Shown piece by piece: positions 19,543 to 28,028 of a DNA stretch of 64,000 bases. Numbering within the stretch: the first letter of the stretch is position 1; the number at the start of each line of letters is the position of its first letter. The DNA comes from Fortiea sp. LEGE XX443 (GTDB lineage: Bacteria; Cyanobacteriota; Cyanobacteriia; Cyanobacteriales; Nostocaceae): positions 62,001-126,000 of the forward strand of contig NZ_JADEXZ010000002.1 of NCBI RefSeq assembly GCF_015206815.1, given 5' to 3'. A program made the position numbers and the translations under genes. The notes beneath the pieces were generated by a model. That model was not told the origin of the DNA. It worked only from the letters and a program-made list of their open reading frames with translations, and made no database searches.

Positions 19543-19806
19543 GTGAGTGCAAAACCTTTGCCAGAAACTACTGCTCATGTCAAAATTACCCGCCAATCCT
19601 GGCAACATGGCTTCCTTGAGGGCGAAGTGAGCGCGGGTGACTTTGAGTGGCATTTCCAGTGGCATTTCCGCCGTGGAGAACTGTCTGTTAAACCTTCTCA
19701 AGGCAGAGCATTAATCAAAGAACCTCTTGGCCGCTTTTTAGAAAAACAAGATTATCAGTTGGAACCTGGAGGAGACTATGCTTTTACTATCCGGGCGGAA
19801 CTATGA
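19543..19806 (+). CDS. Small cyanobacterial protein (DUF3146-like)
   Basis: An 87-residue protein starting at GTG (19543). It is rich in aromatic residues and strand-forming stretches (HVKITRQSWQHGFLEGEVSAGDFEWHFQWHF, then LIKEPLGRFLEKQDYQLEPGGDYAFTIRAEL). From memory this matches DUF3146, a family restricted to cyanobacteria with no known role; that assignment is from recall, not a search. Minus-strand frames overlapping 19193-19701 are taken as chance. Confidence 0.72.
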   Translation: MSAKPLPETTAHVKITRQSWQHGFLEGEVSAGDFEWHFQWHFRRGELSVKPSQGRALIKEPLGRFLEKQDYQLEPGGDYAFTIRAEL

Positions 19807-19811
19807 GAGGA

Positions 19812-19839
19812 AAGTGTGAAGTGTGAAGTGTGAAGTGTG
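19812..19839 (+). repeat. Heptanucleotide tandem repeat (AAGTGTG)4
   Basis: Four exact AAGTGTG units directly after the DUF3146-like gene. It is the complement of the CTTCACA-type units at 2704-2731 and elsewhere in the window. Confidence 0.9.
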
Positions 19840-19981
19840 AAACACCTTCTGTCCCCTGTCACCGTTCGGCTGAGGCGGAAGTTGAACTTGTCGAAACTCA
19901 CGGCGGAAGCCTGTCATTTCATTTCACGAAAAATCTGATACAGATGTAAACCCTGAAAGCTTTGCTGCATCTCAGTTTTTT

Positions 19982-20020
19982 AATTACGAATTACGAATTA
20001 CGAATTACGAATTACGAATT
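19982..20020. repeat. Heptanucleotide tandem repeat (AATTACG)5
   Basis: Five exact AATTACG units (19982-20016) plus a partial one, ending 5 bp before the end of the YqgF-like gene. The span 19840-19981 also holds a dispersed repeat around TTCGGCTGAGGCGGAAG. Confidence 0.92.
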
Positions 20021-20024
20021 GGTA

Positions 20025-20471
20025 TCACCTATCATCTGTCAGTCGATTTAAATATCTTTCAATTAAAAGGATTGCCACAATGTCATCTATTGGTCTTGGT
20101 GGTTGACGCATCCCTTTTGGTAACAGTTTTGTTAGTCCTGTAGGGGGGTACATCTGCCAATAGCGATCGCGTGCTTCTAAAGTAGAATAGCGCTCATCTA
20201 CTAACATGATATTTAATGGTTGTACTAATTCTGCTTCTAATTGCTGTTTCCACTGCTTCGCCGTAGTTTGATTGCCCATAACGAGAAAGGAAACAGGGTA
20301 TCTTTGTCGTAGTATTTCTATGGTGGCGATCGCTTCTTGTGCAGCCACAACCTGATGATAATGCAGTTGCCGATCTAATCCCATGACTGCTAAACCACAC
20401 TTATCTTTACCAGGATCGAAGCCGAGAATTACTGGTTGAGTTGGCGAGAATTCATTTAAATTCATATTCAA
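20025..20471 (-). CDS. YqgF/RuvC-fold nuclease-like protein
   Basis: A 148-residue protein with the RNase H-like fold of YqgF (pre-16S rRNA processing / putative resolvase). Seen are the first acidic strand ILGFDPGKDKCGLAVMG, the middle LVDERYSTLEARDRYW and the C-terminal acidic RPIDDIVAILLIERYL, giving three separated acidic sites as in RuvC-type nucleases. It is divergent enough from standard YqgF that its substrate is uncertain. It lies 65 bp downstream of the DUF3084 gene on the same strand and may be in its operon. Confidence 0.8.
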   Translation of the reverse strand: MNMNLNEFSPTQPVILGFDPGKDKCGLAVMGLDRQLHYHQVVAAQEAIATIEILRQRYPVSFLVMGNQTTAKQWKQQLEAELVQPLNIMLVDERYSTLEARDRYWQMYPPTGLTKLLPKGMRQPPRPIDDIVAILLIERYLNRLTDDR

Positions 20472-20536
20472 TAAGCTTTAACTTAATAGATATCTGTATT
20501 CAGAGCTTTTGAATATTGTGGCGAATCTTGAATGTT

Positions 20537-22027
20537 TCAGGTACTGAAAATAACTTTTCCGTTTTGGATAGCTAATAATTTCACGCGCAGAGGCCCGGCT
20601 GTATAGGTGTCTGCTGCTGCGATCGCTTTAATATCTAAAGGTTGATCGTATTGTCTTAGCTGGTTGACAAAGCGCAAAAAAGTCCCATCTACTTGTACAC
20701 TTTCCACAATGCCAGCATTTCTAGCCCGAAATTGGGAAGCAGAAATCAGCAAATCTAGCCTTTGTCGTAGCTGATAAGATGTCATAGTTTTAGGATCAGC
20801 TGTAGTACTAGCCAGCACCTCGCCTCCCGAAAATACTAATATATTGCGTGCGGCATCTGCAAAGAATTCTATTTGGTTTTCTCCTCTAACGTAATTACCA
20901 GCGGAGAAAATTCGCACCACGTATTCTTTACCATCACTTATCTGTTTAATCAACTGGTCAACTCTTTCTGGTGTTACACGCAGTATGTCTCTATTTTCTG
21001 GTATTGCACCAGGTTCAGTTAATTGAAAGATAGCATTTTGGTTAGCTTCTCCTAAAAGTTGTAACATTGCCTGACGAGCAGAAGCAGCTTGGTTAACCTG
21101 AATCACAGCACCTGCCAAAACTTGACCTCGAATCACAGCCAGCTTGCCCAAACGCAGGTCTTGGTAAGACTGATAGTATTTTTCTAATCTTGATACTTCT
21201 TGTTCTAAAAAATCCTGTTGTTTTTCTAATTCTTTGAGGCGCAATTCCCTTTTAGCAATTACTTGTTCTCGTGCAGCAACTTCTAAGTTGCGATTTTGAA
21301 TTAGTTTATCTAGTTGGGCAATTTTGAGATCGCGCTGTTCAATAATTTCTTGACGGTTGGCAAGTTCGCGATCGCGTTTTATAATGGCTGCCTTAGCTTC
21401 ATCTATGGCTTTTTTCGCTTCTGCATACAGTCTACGTCTTTCTGCCTCCAACTGTTCTACAGCTGCCTGTAATGCCTGTCTTTGGTTATAAACGTTTTGC
21501 AGTTCTGATTTGGCTTGTTGATACTGCGTTGCTACTTGATTCAATCGCCCTTGTGTGCGTTGCAGTTGAGCTTGAGTTTGAGCTTGGCGGCTAATAGTCA
21601 AATTGAGTTGCGTTTGGGTTTCCCGTTGTTTGGCATTTGCCGCTTGCAATGATTTATTAATTGCCTGTAAATCTTGTTGAGCTTTGGTTTGCTCAATTCT
21701 TGCTTGGTTTAGTTCTATCTCTACCTGGCTTTTTTGGGCTTCGGCGGTTTTGAGTTGTTCTCGCTTATTCCGTAGGTCTTTTTGGATGTCTTCTAACTCA
21801 AAAACTCCTTTACGCAATCCTTCATCAGCTGCAAACAAAATCCCTAGGGTTGATGCTGAAATCAAACCACCAGTAAAAATAGTGATCAGTACCGCCGTAT
21901 TTTTGGGACGAAGCTTAAATAGTGAGAGGCGGGCTTTGCCAACCCGTGTGCCAATGCGATCGCCCACAGTGGCAATTACGCCTCCCAGAATCAAAATTGC
22001 TGCGATGAGGATGTACCCAGTGGTCAT
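20537..22027 (-). CDS. DUF3084 membrane-anchored coiled-coil protein
   Basis: A 496-residue protein with an N-terminal membrane helix (TGYILIAAILILGGVIATVGDRIGTRVGKARLSLFKLRPKNTAVLITIFTGGLI, two hydrophobic segments), a long coiled coil (about 75-285, rich in Q, E, K, R and A) and a globular C-terminal domain of about 200 residues. This architecture is DUF3084, found in cyanobacteria and related phyla; its function is unknown. The coiled coil suggests a structural or tethering role at the cytoplasmic membrane. Confidence 0.87.
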   Translation of the reverse strand: MTTGYILIAAILILGGVIATVGDRIGTRVGKARLSLFKLRPKNTAVLITIFTGGLISASTLGILFAADEGLRKGVFELEDIQKDLRNKREQLKTAEAQKSQVEIELNQARIEQTKAQQDLQAINKSLQAANAKQRETQTQLNLTISRQAQTQAQLQRTQGRLNQVATQYQQAKSELQNVYNQRQALQAAVEQLEAERRRLYAEAKKAIDEAKAAIIKRDRELANRQEIIEQRDLKIAQLDKLIQNRNLEVAAREQVIAKRELRLKELEKQQDFLEQEVSRLEKYYQSYQDLRLGKLAVIRGQVLAGAVIQVNQAASARQAMLQLLGEANQNAIFQLTEPGAIPENRDILRVTPERVDQLIKQISDGKEYVVRIFSAGNYVRGENQIEFFADAARNILVFSGGEVLASTTADPKTMTSYQLRQRLDLLISASQFRARNAGIVESVQVDGTFLRFVNQLRQYDQPLDIKAIAAADTYTAGPLRVKLLAIQNGKVIFST

Positions 22028-22195
22028 CTTCAGCTACCGAAATGGTTCCAGATACAGCCTACTACTTTCGGCCATTGTCTGTGGAGGATAGGAAATTGGC
22101 AACAGCTAAGATTATTCAATTTAAAATTGACCTCCAGCTATGGGTATTATCTGCAAAAACACAATACTTGCCAACTCCACTACCTCCAATTGTTT

Positions 22196-22867
22196 TTAAG
22201 TGAACTGTCTACTTAAGCTAACAGGTTTATGCACAGTAATCTTCTTTTTGTGAATAGAAATCATCTTCTTTTCACGTAAATCACCAAGTAACCTAGTGAC
22301 TGTAACGCGAGTTGAACCAATTGCCTCTGCGATCGCCTGATGAGATAGCTTGAGGTCAATTGTGATCCCATCTGCACAAGGAACACCAAAATCACGACAA
22401 AGAATCAATAAAAAACTCACCAATCTTGAACCCATATCTCGGTGAGCTAGAGTTTCAATCATCATCTCTGTCTGTAAAATTCGCGAAGATAGACCCCGCA
22501 GCATCAGCATTGATAATTCTGGATTTTCCTTGAGTGCTTGCTCTACTTGTTCGATTGGCGCTGACAGCAATTCTACAGGTGTAAATGCAACGGCGTGGTA
22601 AAACCGATCCGACTTATTTCCCGTCAGCAAAGACAACACACCAAAAACACTATTTTCCCGCAACAGTGCTACCGTTATTTCTTCTCCTGCTTCGTATACC
22701 CTGGAAAGTTTTACAGCACCCTTAAGAAGAAAATAAACTCGTTCAGCAGGATCGCCCGGGAAAAAGATCGTTTTGTTGCGTTCAAAGGTTTCCACAACAG
22801 GTGGAAACGCGCCAGTTGCCATCTGACGAAAAACATTTGCTAGGGCTTTATCTTGTGTCACGATCAT
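22196..22867 (-). CDS. ntcA: NtcA, global nitrogen regulator
   Basis: A 223-residue CRP-family activator that senses 2-oxoglutarate and drives nitrogen assimilation and heterocyst development. The cyclic-nucleotide-like effector domain ([41 protein letters not shown]) and the C-terminal HTH ([32 protein letters not shown]) are the highly conserved NtcA forms. I chose the ATG at 22865-22867, giving [13 protein letters not shown], the standard NtcA start; the frame extends six codons further upstream. An NtcA box lies about 91 bp upstream, suggesting autoregulation. Confidence 0.97.
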   Translation of the reverse strand: MIVTQDKALANVFRQMATGAFPPVVETFERNKTIFFPGDPAERVYFLLKGAVKLSRVYEAGEEITVALLRENSVFGVLSLLTGNKSDRFYHAVAFTPVELLSAPIEQVEQALKENPELSMLMLRGLSSRILQTEMMIETLAHRDMGSRLVSFLLILCRDFGVPCADGITIDLKLSHQAIAEAIGSTRVTVTRLLGDLREKKMISIHKKKITVHKPVSLSRQFT

Positions 22868-22957
22868 CTCCCTTCCCCTACCCAATGCCGGAAAAACAAA
22901 TAAACTGATTACCTAAGAATACACCTGAAAAATCAATAAATCACCGTCAACCTTTCT

Positions 22958-22971
22958 GTACTTTCCTATAC
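22958..22971 (-). promoter_or_regulatory. NtcA-binding site upstream of ntcA
   Basis: GTACTTTCCTATAC fits GTA-N8-TAC exactly, the NtcA consensus. It lies in the ntcA promoter region, where autoregulation is known in Anabaena. I could not place an unambiguous TAN3T -10 box at the expected distance. Confidence 0.75.
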
Positions 22972-23221
22972 TCAAATCCCAAACTTCAGAGTTATTTGTT
23001 CATAATGATACATAATTTTTCACTTTTTTAGCTAGTAGTTGTTATAAGTTCTTGCAAAGTCTTATTCATCAGGTTTTTTGCAGAAAAATTTACCATATCT
23101 TGAGAATATCTTCAGGAATAGCAGACAATTTTTTATGCAGCAAACACGCCTCCCAAATATTATTTTTACAAATCCGGTGTTAAACAAAGAAAAACTGGCC
23201 TCAGATTCTAGTATCCTCCTA

Positions 23222-23374
23222 AGAGGATGTCTGAAAAGTTCCAACTGATACACTAAGCAGTTGAAGTATCCTAAATTCCCCTAAAACATTTAGACTTTCA
23301 GGCTGTGATTTCCTTCGGGAAAAGGAAAGCTAGGGGAATAAGGAAAAATATTTCATACTGCTCGGACATCCTCA
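23222..23374. mobile_element. MITE-like element, AGAGGATG family, copy 2
   Basis: A 153-bp non-coding unit between ntcA and fabI. Left end AGAGGATGTCTGAAAAGTT, right end reverse complement TGAGGATGTCCGAGCAGT. Internal inverted repeats (ATTCCCCTA / TAGGGGAAT; TTTCCTT / AAGGAAA) suggest a foldback. The left end shares 17 of 18 bases with the element at 5138. It ends 27 bp before the fabI ATG, so the fabI promoter must lie in or upstream of it. The rest of the 534-bp gap holds the NtcA box and no other gene. Confidence 0.65.
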
Positions 23375-23401
23375 TCATGATTGATCCCGTTAATAATTTG
23401 T

Positions 23402-24178
23402 ATGCTGAATCTGACTGGAAAAAACGCCCTCGTTACAGGTATTGCCAATAATCGCTCCATCGCTTGGGGTATTGCTCAACAATTGCACGCAGCTGGAGCT
23501 AATTTAGGTATTACCTACCTGCCTGATGAACGCGGCAAGATGGAGAGAAAAGTCGCGGAATTGGTGGAACCTCTCAACCCCAGCTTATTTGTTCCCTGTA
23601 ATGTCCAAAACGACAAACAGATTCAATCTACCTTTGAAGCAGTTCGTGAGCAATGGGGTAAACTAGATATTCTCATCCACTGCCTAGCCTTTGCTAATAA
23701 AGATGATTTGACTGGCGGATTTAGCCAAACTTCTCGTTCGGGTTTCAATACAGCTTTAGAAATTAGCACCTATTCGTTAGTACAGTTAAGTGGGGCGGCT
23801 AAACCTTTGATGACAGAAGGCGGTAGCATTGTCACCCTGACATATCTTGGTGGTGTTAGAGCTGTTCCTAACTACAATGTGATGGGAGTTGCCAAGGCAG
23901 GTTTAGAAGCGAGTGTACGTTATTTAGCAGCCGAACTCGGCCCCCAAAATATTCGCGTTAACGCCATTTCTGCCGGGCCAATTCGGACTTTGGCATCTTC
24001 CGCAGTTGGCGGAATTTTAGATATGATTCATCATGTTGAACAAGTAGCTCCCCTGCGACGTACAGTAACTCAACAAGAAGTGGGTAATACTGCGGCTTTT
24101 TTATGCAGTGATTTAGCAAGTGGTATTACTGGACAAGTTCTGTACGTGGATGCAGGATATGAAATTATGGGAATGTAG
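23402..24178 (+). CDS. fabI: Enoyl-[acyl-carrier-protein] reductase (NADH)
   Basis: A 258-residue FabI, last step of each fatty-acid elongation cycle. It has the short-chain dehydrogenase-like nucleotide site (LVTGIANNRSIAWGIAQQLHAAGANLG) and the FabI active site Y-X6-K in PNYNVMGVAKAGLEA. The ATG at 23402 gives the family start MLNLTGKNALVTG; a TTG seven codons upstream is in frame but non-homologous. hisB follows after 122 bp containing repeats. Confidence 0.96.
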   Translation: MLNLTGKNALVTGIANNRSIAWGIAQQLHAAGANLGITYLPDERGKMERKVAELVEPLNPSLFVPCNVQNDKQIQSTFEAVREQWGKLDILIHCLAFANKDDLTGGFSQTSRSGFNTALEISTYSLVQLSGAAKPLMTEGGSIVTLTYLGGVRAVPNYNVMGVAKAGLEASVRYLAAELGPQNIRVNAISAGPIRTLASSAVGGILDMIHHVEQVAPLRRTVTQQEVGNTAAFLCSDLASGITGQVLYVDAGYEIMGM

Positions 24179-24181
24179 TTA

Positions 24182-24242
24182 AAGTATGAAGTATGAAGTA
24201 TGAAGTGTGTTCGCCCTTGGCGTTCCCGAAGGGTAGTATGAA
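24182..24242. repeat. Heptad repeat plus dispersed 40-bp repeat
   Basis: AAGTATG/AAGTGTG heptads (from 24182) run into a dispersed sequence (24203-24242, starting AAGTGTGTTCGCCC) whose near-copy lies inverted at 38967-39006 with a few mismatches. Confidence 0.75.
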
Positions 24243-24300
24243 ATTTTAAACTTTAGCCTTCATACTTTAAGTCTTCATCCTGCCTACTCTCTAGTTAACT

Positions 24301-24930
24301 ATGCAAATCAGCGACTATCCTGAAATTAATTTATCCTCAGTCTCTCGAATTGCTTCTGTTCACCGCGTTACTGGTGAAACTGATGTGCAAGTGACAATCA
24401 ATCTAGATGGCACAGGAAAATGCACCGCTGCAACTGGCATTCCTTTTTTAGATCATATGTTGCATCAAATTTCTTCCCACGGTTTGATTGATTTAGATAT
24501 CAAAGCCAAGGGGGACTGGGAAATTGATGACCATCACACCAACGAAGATGTGGGTATTACTTTAGGACAAGCTTTGCATCAAGCATTAGGTGACAGAAAA
24601 GGTATTGTCCGTTTTGGTAATTTTCTCGCTCCTTTAGATGAAGCCTTAATTCAGGTAGCTTTAGATTTCTCTGGAAGACCTCACCTGAGTTATGGTTTGC
24701 AAATTCCGACACAAAGAGTAGGAACCTATGACACTCAACTAGTGCGGGAATTTTTTGTGGCATTGGTGAATCATAGCCAAATGACACTGCACATTCGGCA
24801 GTTGGATGGCATTAATTCTCATCACATTATTGAAGCAACATTTAAGGCGTTTGCTAGAGCTATGCGGATGGCTATTGAAGTTGATCCGCGTCGTGCTGGG
24901 ACAATTCCTAGTTCTAAAGGTGTTTTATAA
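24301..24930 (+). CDS. hisB: Imidazoleglycerol-phosphate dehydratase
   Basis: A 209-residue HisB catalysing step 7 of histidine synthesis. The manganese-binding motifs are present: [21 protein letters not shown], and later [16 protein letters not shown]. There is no fused histidinol-phosphatase domain, as usual outside enterobacteria. It starts at ATG 24301 after a repeat-rich 122-bp gap behind fabI. Confidence 0.97.
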   Translation: MQISDYPEINLSSVSRIASVHRVTGETDVQVTINLDGTGKCTAATGIPFLDHMLHQISSHGLIDLDIKAKGDWEIDDHHTNEDVGITLGQALHQALGDRKGIVRFGNFLAPLDEALIQVALDFSGRPHLSYGLQIPTQRVGTYDTQLVREFFVALVNHSQMTLHIRQLDGINSHHIIEATFKAFARAMRMAIEVDPRRAGTIPSSKGVL

Positions 24931-24944
24931 ATTAGTCATTAGTC

Positions 24945-24981
24945 ATTAGTTATTTAGCATTTGTTTTTCTAAATAACTAAT
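24945..24981. terminator. Hairpin after hisB
   Basis: A perfect 13-bp inverted repeat, ATTAGTTATTTAG (24945-24957) / CTAAATAACTAAT (24969-24981), with a T-rich loop. No T run follows the stem, so its role as terminator is likely but not certain. Confidence 0.55.
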
Positions 24982-24995
24982 GCCATATTTCATTT

Positions 24996-25119
24996 TAAGT
25001 AGAAAGGTGCAAATAAACCGAACTATGTAACGGAAAGTAAAGTAGCTTGAAAACCTCTTCCCTTCTGCCCTCTGCCTCCTGCCTTGTCATAACGACAATT
25101 TTTAACACCGACCTACTTA
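24996..25119 (+). mobile_element. 124-bp MITE, copy A
   Basis: A 124-bp unit with inverted ends beginning TAAGTAG...GGTG on both sides and TA at the outer edge, suggesting TA target duplication. An inverted copy of the same length (44234-44357) differs at only three positions by eye. The inside is non-coding and includes a CTGCC-rich repeat. Confidence 0.82.
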
Positions 25120-25221
25120 GTAGTGCGATCGCCTTATATAACTCATCACTCAATCCTGTTCCTTGCGAGTCAAGTAAGTATACGCAGTGAAATATGAATG
25201 TATGGGGTTATTCAGGGCTAA

Positions 25222-25980
25222 TTATGACTCCGCATCGATACCTAATTCTCGTAACTTTGCTACCAGTGATGCTTGGCGCTGACGTTCAATTTCCAGTTGT
25301 GCGATCGCATCATCGGCTCTTTGTCGTTCTTGTTCAGCTTTTTCAGAAGCCCACAACAACAAATTACCTGCTTCATCCCACCACCGCAACCAATAAATAT
25401 TGAAACCTAAGCGATTTCCTTGCCAAATTCCTAAAAATAATTCCAATTCAGGAATCCAAAATTTTCCTGATTCTGATGGTGCTTGCAAAATATATCGTCC
25501 ATTTTCTAGACGATGTACTTCTAAGGTGACTTCATAAGGATTGAAAATTACATAGATGGGAACTTGCAATATTTGCTCGTAAAAGTATAGTTTTCCATAA
25601 GGAAAGGTTGGACGAATCGAATATTCTCCGTTATCGGTGTCGGAAAGAAACTCCATCACCACAGCCACCTTTTCACCTTCGGTATTGGGTGTATAGCTGC
25701 GTCGAATTACACCTGCTCCCACTGGTGACACACGTGGTACATATAACCAATCTAGTGCTTTGACAACGGTTTTTTGATTAATATTAGCGACGATTCCAAA
25801 ATTAGATGCAATCAACATTTGTGGTTGAACGCGATTTGCTGTATCTAAAGCATCTGTGAGGGCTGCTGCAAGAATTGGCTGTTGAATATTTTCCACTGGA
25901 TCGTCAGGCAGAATAAAATCATCTGGGAGTTTTTCCCAAGTTACGACAGGGGTTTGGCGCTGGGGTGCGGCTAAAACCAT
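25222..25980 (-). CDS. Uma2 family protein (PD-(D/E)XK-like, DUF820)
   Basis: A 252-residue member of the Uma2/DUF820 family, very numerous in cyanobacteria and built on a restriction-endonuclease-like fold; biological role unknown. Seen are the N-terminal PDDPVENIQQPILAAALTDAL, the core KVAVVMEFLSDTDNGEY, the family strand YEQILQVPIYVIFNPYEVTLEVHRLENGRY and FWIPELELFLGIWQG. The C-terminal 45 residues form a coiled coil (EKAEQERQRADDAIAQLEIERQRQ), a frequent extension. Active-site residues cannot be fixed by eye. Confidence 0.88.
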   Translation of the reverse strand: MVLAAPQRQTPVVTWEKLPDDFILPDDPVENIQQPILAAALTDALDTANRVQPQMLIASNFGIVANINQKTVVKALDWLYVPRVSPVGAGVIRRSYTPNTEGEKVAVVMEFLSDTDNGEYSIRPTFPYGKLYFYEQILQVPIYVIFNPYEVTLEVHRLENGRYILQAPSESGKFWIPELELFLGIWQGNRLGFNIYWLRWWDEAGNLLLWASEKAEQERQRADDAIAQLEIERQRQASLVAKLRELGIDAES

Positions 25981-26137
25981 GATGGTTATCCAATTGTCGC
26001 TTGTGTGTTTGGGCGGCTAATGCCAATATTTTACACTGCCAATAAATGGAATAATATTGGGGTTTCGCTGCCCCAGAAACATCAATTGGTAAGTTACACT
26101 GGCGGCTGTAACTTTGGTCAGTAGTTATTAAACTAAT

Positions 26138-27121
26138 ATGAAATCTGTTGTAGATACCGCCGAATTTCAACCGCAACCTACCAATATTCAGCCAGTTGTT
26201 TCAACTTTTGATTTGCGAAAAGTCTACCGCAGTGGCTTTTGGCTGAATCAAAAGGTTGTATCTCTCAAAGGCTGTTCTTTGACGGTTTATCAGGGTGAAA
26301 CTTTTGGGTTGCTGGGGCCGAATGGTGCTGGTAAAACTACGTTACTCAAACTGTTGCTGGGAATTATCCGGCCGACAGCAGGACGGGGATTATTATTAGG
26401 TAAACCATTGGGCGATCGCAATATCAAACAAAACATCGGCTATCTACCAGAAAACCCTTATCTATATGACTATTTGACTGGTTGGGAATTTTTGCAGTTG
26501 GCGGCTGGACTTTTCCAAATTCCTCAAAGTGTGCAACGCCAACGTATCCCCCAACTGCTGGAATTAGTGGGTTTACCTGTAGCTGATGCACGCAAAAAAC
26601 AAATGCGTCGCTACTCTAAGGGGATGCTACAGCGTGTTGGTATGGCGCAAGCGTTAATTAATGACCCAAAACTAATATTTCTTGATGAACCGATGTCTGG
26701 CCTCGATCCTCTGGGACGCTACCAAATGCGAGAAATCATCCTAGGATTAAAAGCCGCAGGTAAGACAATTTTTTTTAATAGCCATATCCTCAGTGAAGTA
26801 GAGCAAATTTGCGATCGCATTGCAATTCTCTCAAAAGGTGAATTAATTTGCGCTGGTTCTCTCAATGAATTATTAGGTAGTGGTAATGCTTACCACGTCA
26901 AAGGTAAAGGTGGCGATCAAGAAGTTCTGTACAAATGGATACCTAACCTTGTGTTTAGTCATGATGGTTCTTGGCAAGGAACTCTACAAAAAGATTATTA
27001 CGATTTTCTTGATAGTCTTCGCTTGATGGAAGGTCACATTATTTCGCTGGATTTGTCTCGTAATTCCCTAGAAAACTTTTTTATTGAAAAAGTAGAACAA
27101 CCAAATGTATCTATTAATTAA
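26138..27121 (+). CDS. ABC transporter ATP-binding protein
   Basis: A 327-residue ATPase of the CcmA/NatA export type. Walker A GPNGAGKTT, Q-loop NIGYLPENPYLYD, signature YSKGMLQRVG, Walker B LIFLDEPMSGLDP and switch FNSHILSEVE are all present, followed by a C-terminal extension of about 90 residues. The stop codon (27119-27121) overlaps the 8-bp target site of the IS1-family insertion at 27128, so the IS lies directly behind the gene and the ATPase itself is intact. A permease partner normally follows such genes; none is found after the IS. Confidence 0.92.
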   Translation: MKSVVDTAEFQPQPTNIQPVVSTFDLRKVYRSGFWLNQKVVSLKGCSLTVYQGETFGLLGPNGAGKTTLLKLLLGIIRPTAGRGLLLGKPLGDRNIKQNIGYLPENPYLYDYLTGWEFLQLAAGLFQIPQSVQRQRIPQLLELVGLPVADARKKQMRRYSKGMLQRVGMAQALINDPKLIFLDEPMSGLDPLGRYQMREIILGLKAAGKTIFFNSHILSEVEQICDRIAILSKGELICAGSLNELLGSGNAYHVKGKGGDQEVLYKWIPNLVFSHDGSWQGTLQKDYYDFLDSLRLMEGHIISLDLSRNSLENFFIEKVEQPNVSIN

Positions 27122-27127
27122 ATTTTG

Positions 27128-27881
27128 GGCGTTGCATAATAGAGGGATGAATTGAGGTCATCTACTGTGCAATGTCCATATTGCGGAGCTACGGAAATTC
27201 GCAAAAACGGAAAGCGGAGAGGTAAACAAAATCACATTTGTGTATCGTGTGCTCGCCAATTTATTGATTTGTATGATCCGCCGAAAGGATATTCTGAGGA
27301 ATTGAAGCAAGAATGCTTAAAAATGTACCTTAACGGTATGGGTTTTCGTGGTATTGAACGAGTTAAAGGTGTACATCATACTACTATCATCTCCTGGGTC
27401 AAACAACTAGGAGAAAAGCTGCCAGATGTACCACAAGAAGATATTGTACCAGAGGTAGGAGAACTAGATGAATTAGAGACATTTGTAGGTTCAAAAAACA
27501 CAAAATTTGGCTGTGGACGGCAGTAAACCATTTTACTCAAGGTATTTTGGCTTGGGTTTTAGGAGATCACAGTGCTGAAACGTTTGAGCCATTATGGGAA
27601 ATTGTCAAACAGTGGAAAAGCTATTTTTATGTGACCGATGGTTGGAAGGTTTACCCAAGTTTCATCCCCGATGGCGACCAAATTGTGAGTAAAACATATA
27701 TGACGCGAGTGGAAAATGAAAATACCAGGTTACGCCATTATCTTGCACGTCTTCACCGCAAAACTTTATGCTATTCAAAGTCAGAACAAATGCTGAGATA
27801 CTCAATTAAATTATTACTTCATTATTTGAAGTATCAAATTGTACCTATATAAATCAATTCATCCCTCCATTCAGCAATGCC
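27128..27881 (+). mobile_element. IS1-family insertion sequence with 8-bp target duplication
   Basis: A 754-bp element. The ends are 28-bp imperfect inverted repeats (left GGCGTTGCATAATAGAGGGA..., right-end complement GGCATTGCTGAATGGAGGGA...; 24 of 28 match). It is flanked by a perfect direct repeat AAATTTTG at 27120-27127 and 27882-27889, the length typical of IS1. It holds one transposase gene in two frames joined by an A6C slip site. Perfect target duplication suggests a recent insertion. Confidence 0.95.
27152..27852 (+). CDS. IS1-family transposase InsAB', probable programmed -1 frameshift
   Basis: Two overlapping frames read as one 233-residue transposase if the ribosome slips -1 on AAAAAAC (27493-27499). 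The first frame (from TTG 27152 to 27526, 124 codons) carries the zinc finger CPYCGATEIRKNG...CVSCARQF and a helix-turn-helix (GFRGIERVKGVHHTTIISWVKQ); the second completes the DDE domain: D in GELDELETFVG, D in YVTDGWKVY, E in VENENTRLRHYLARLHRKT. The slip restores KKHKIWLWTAVNHFTQG, the expected joining sequence. E. coli IS1 uses the same A6C motif and makes a 232-residue product. A simple frameshift mutation is the alternative, but the motif and exact length favour programmed shifting. Confidence 0.88.
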
Positions 27882-27935
27882 AAATTTTGATATTACATGA
27901 TGTATGTGTAAATTTATCAAACTTGAGGAGCTAGT

Positions 27936-28028
27936 AAACTTTCGGTTTTAGCTAAGGCTCTAAAAGTACAGGGAGAAGCATCAAAACTAGAAACTCTAGC
28001 ACAGTGTGTGATTTTTTTGGATAGCTAA
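27936..28028 (+). pseudogene. Possible C-terminal gene remnant after the IS
   Basis: A short open stretch reads KLSVLAKALKVQGEASKLETLAQC and ends in a stop at 28026-28028; a stop lies three codons upstream, so it is not a complete gene. The amphipathic, Lys/Glu/Leu-rich composition looks protein-like, possibly the tail of a lost neighbour. The rest of the 27882-28400 gap, which must hold the promoter of the export gene, is AT-rich and shows nothing else. Confidence 0.2.

Noticed and set aside
19276-19701. 141-codon minus-strand frame overlapping the DUF3146-like gene
   Set aside because: The plus-strand gene looks conserved; the minus product has no recognisable features and crosses the pnp hairpin.
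23062-23253. 63-codon minus frame between ntcA and fabI
   Set aside because: It starts inside the MITE and looks random.
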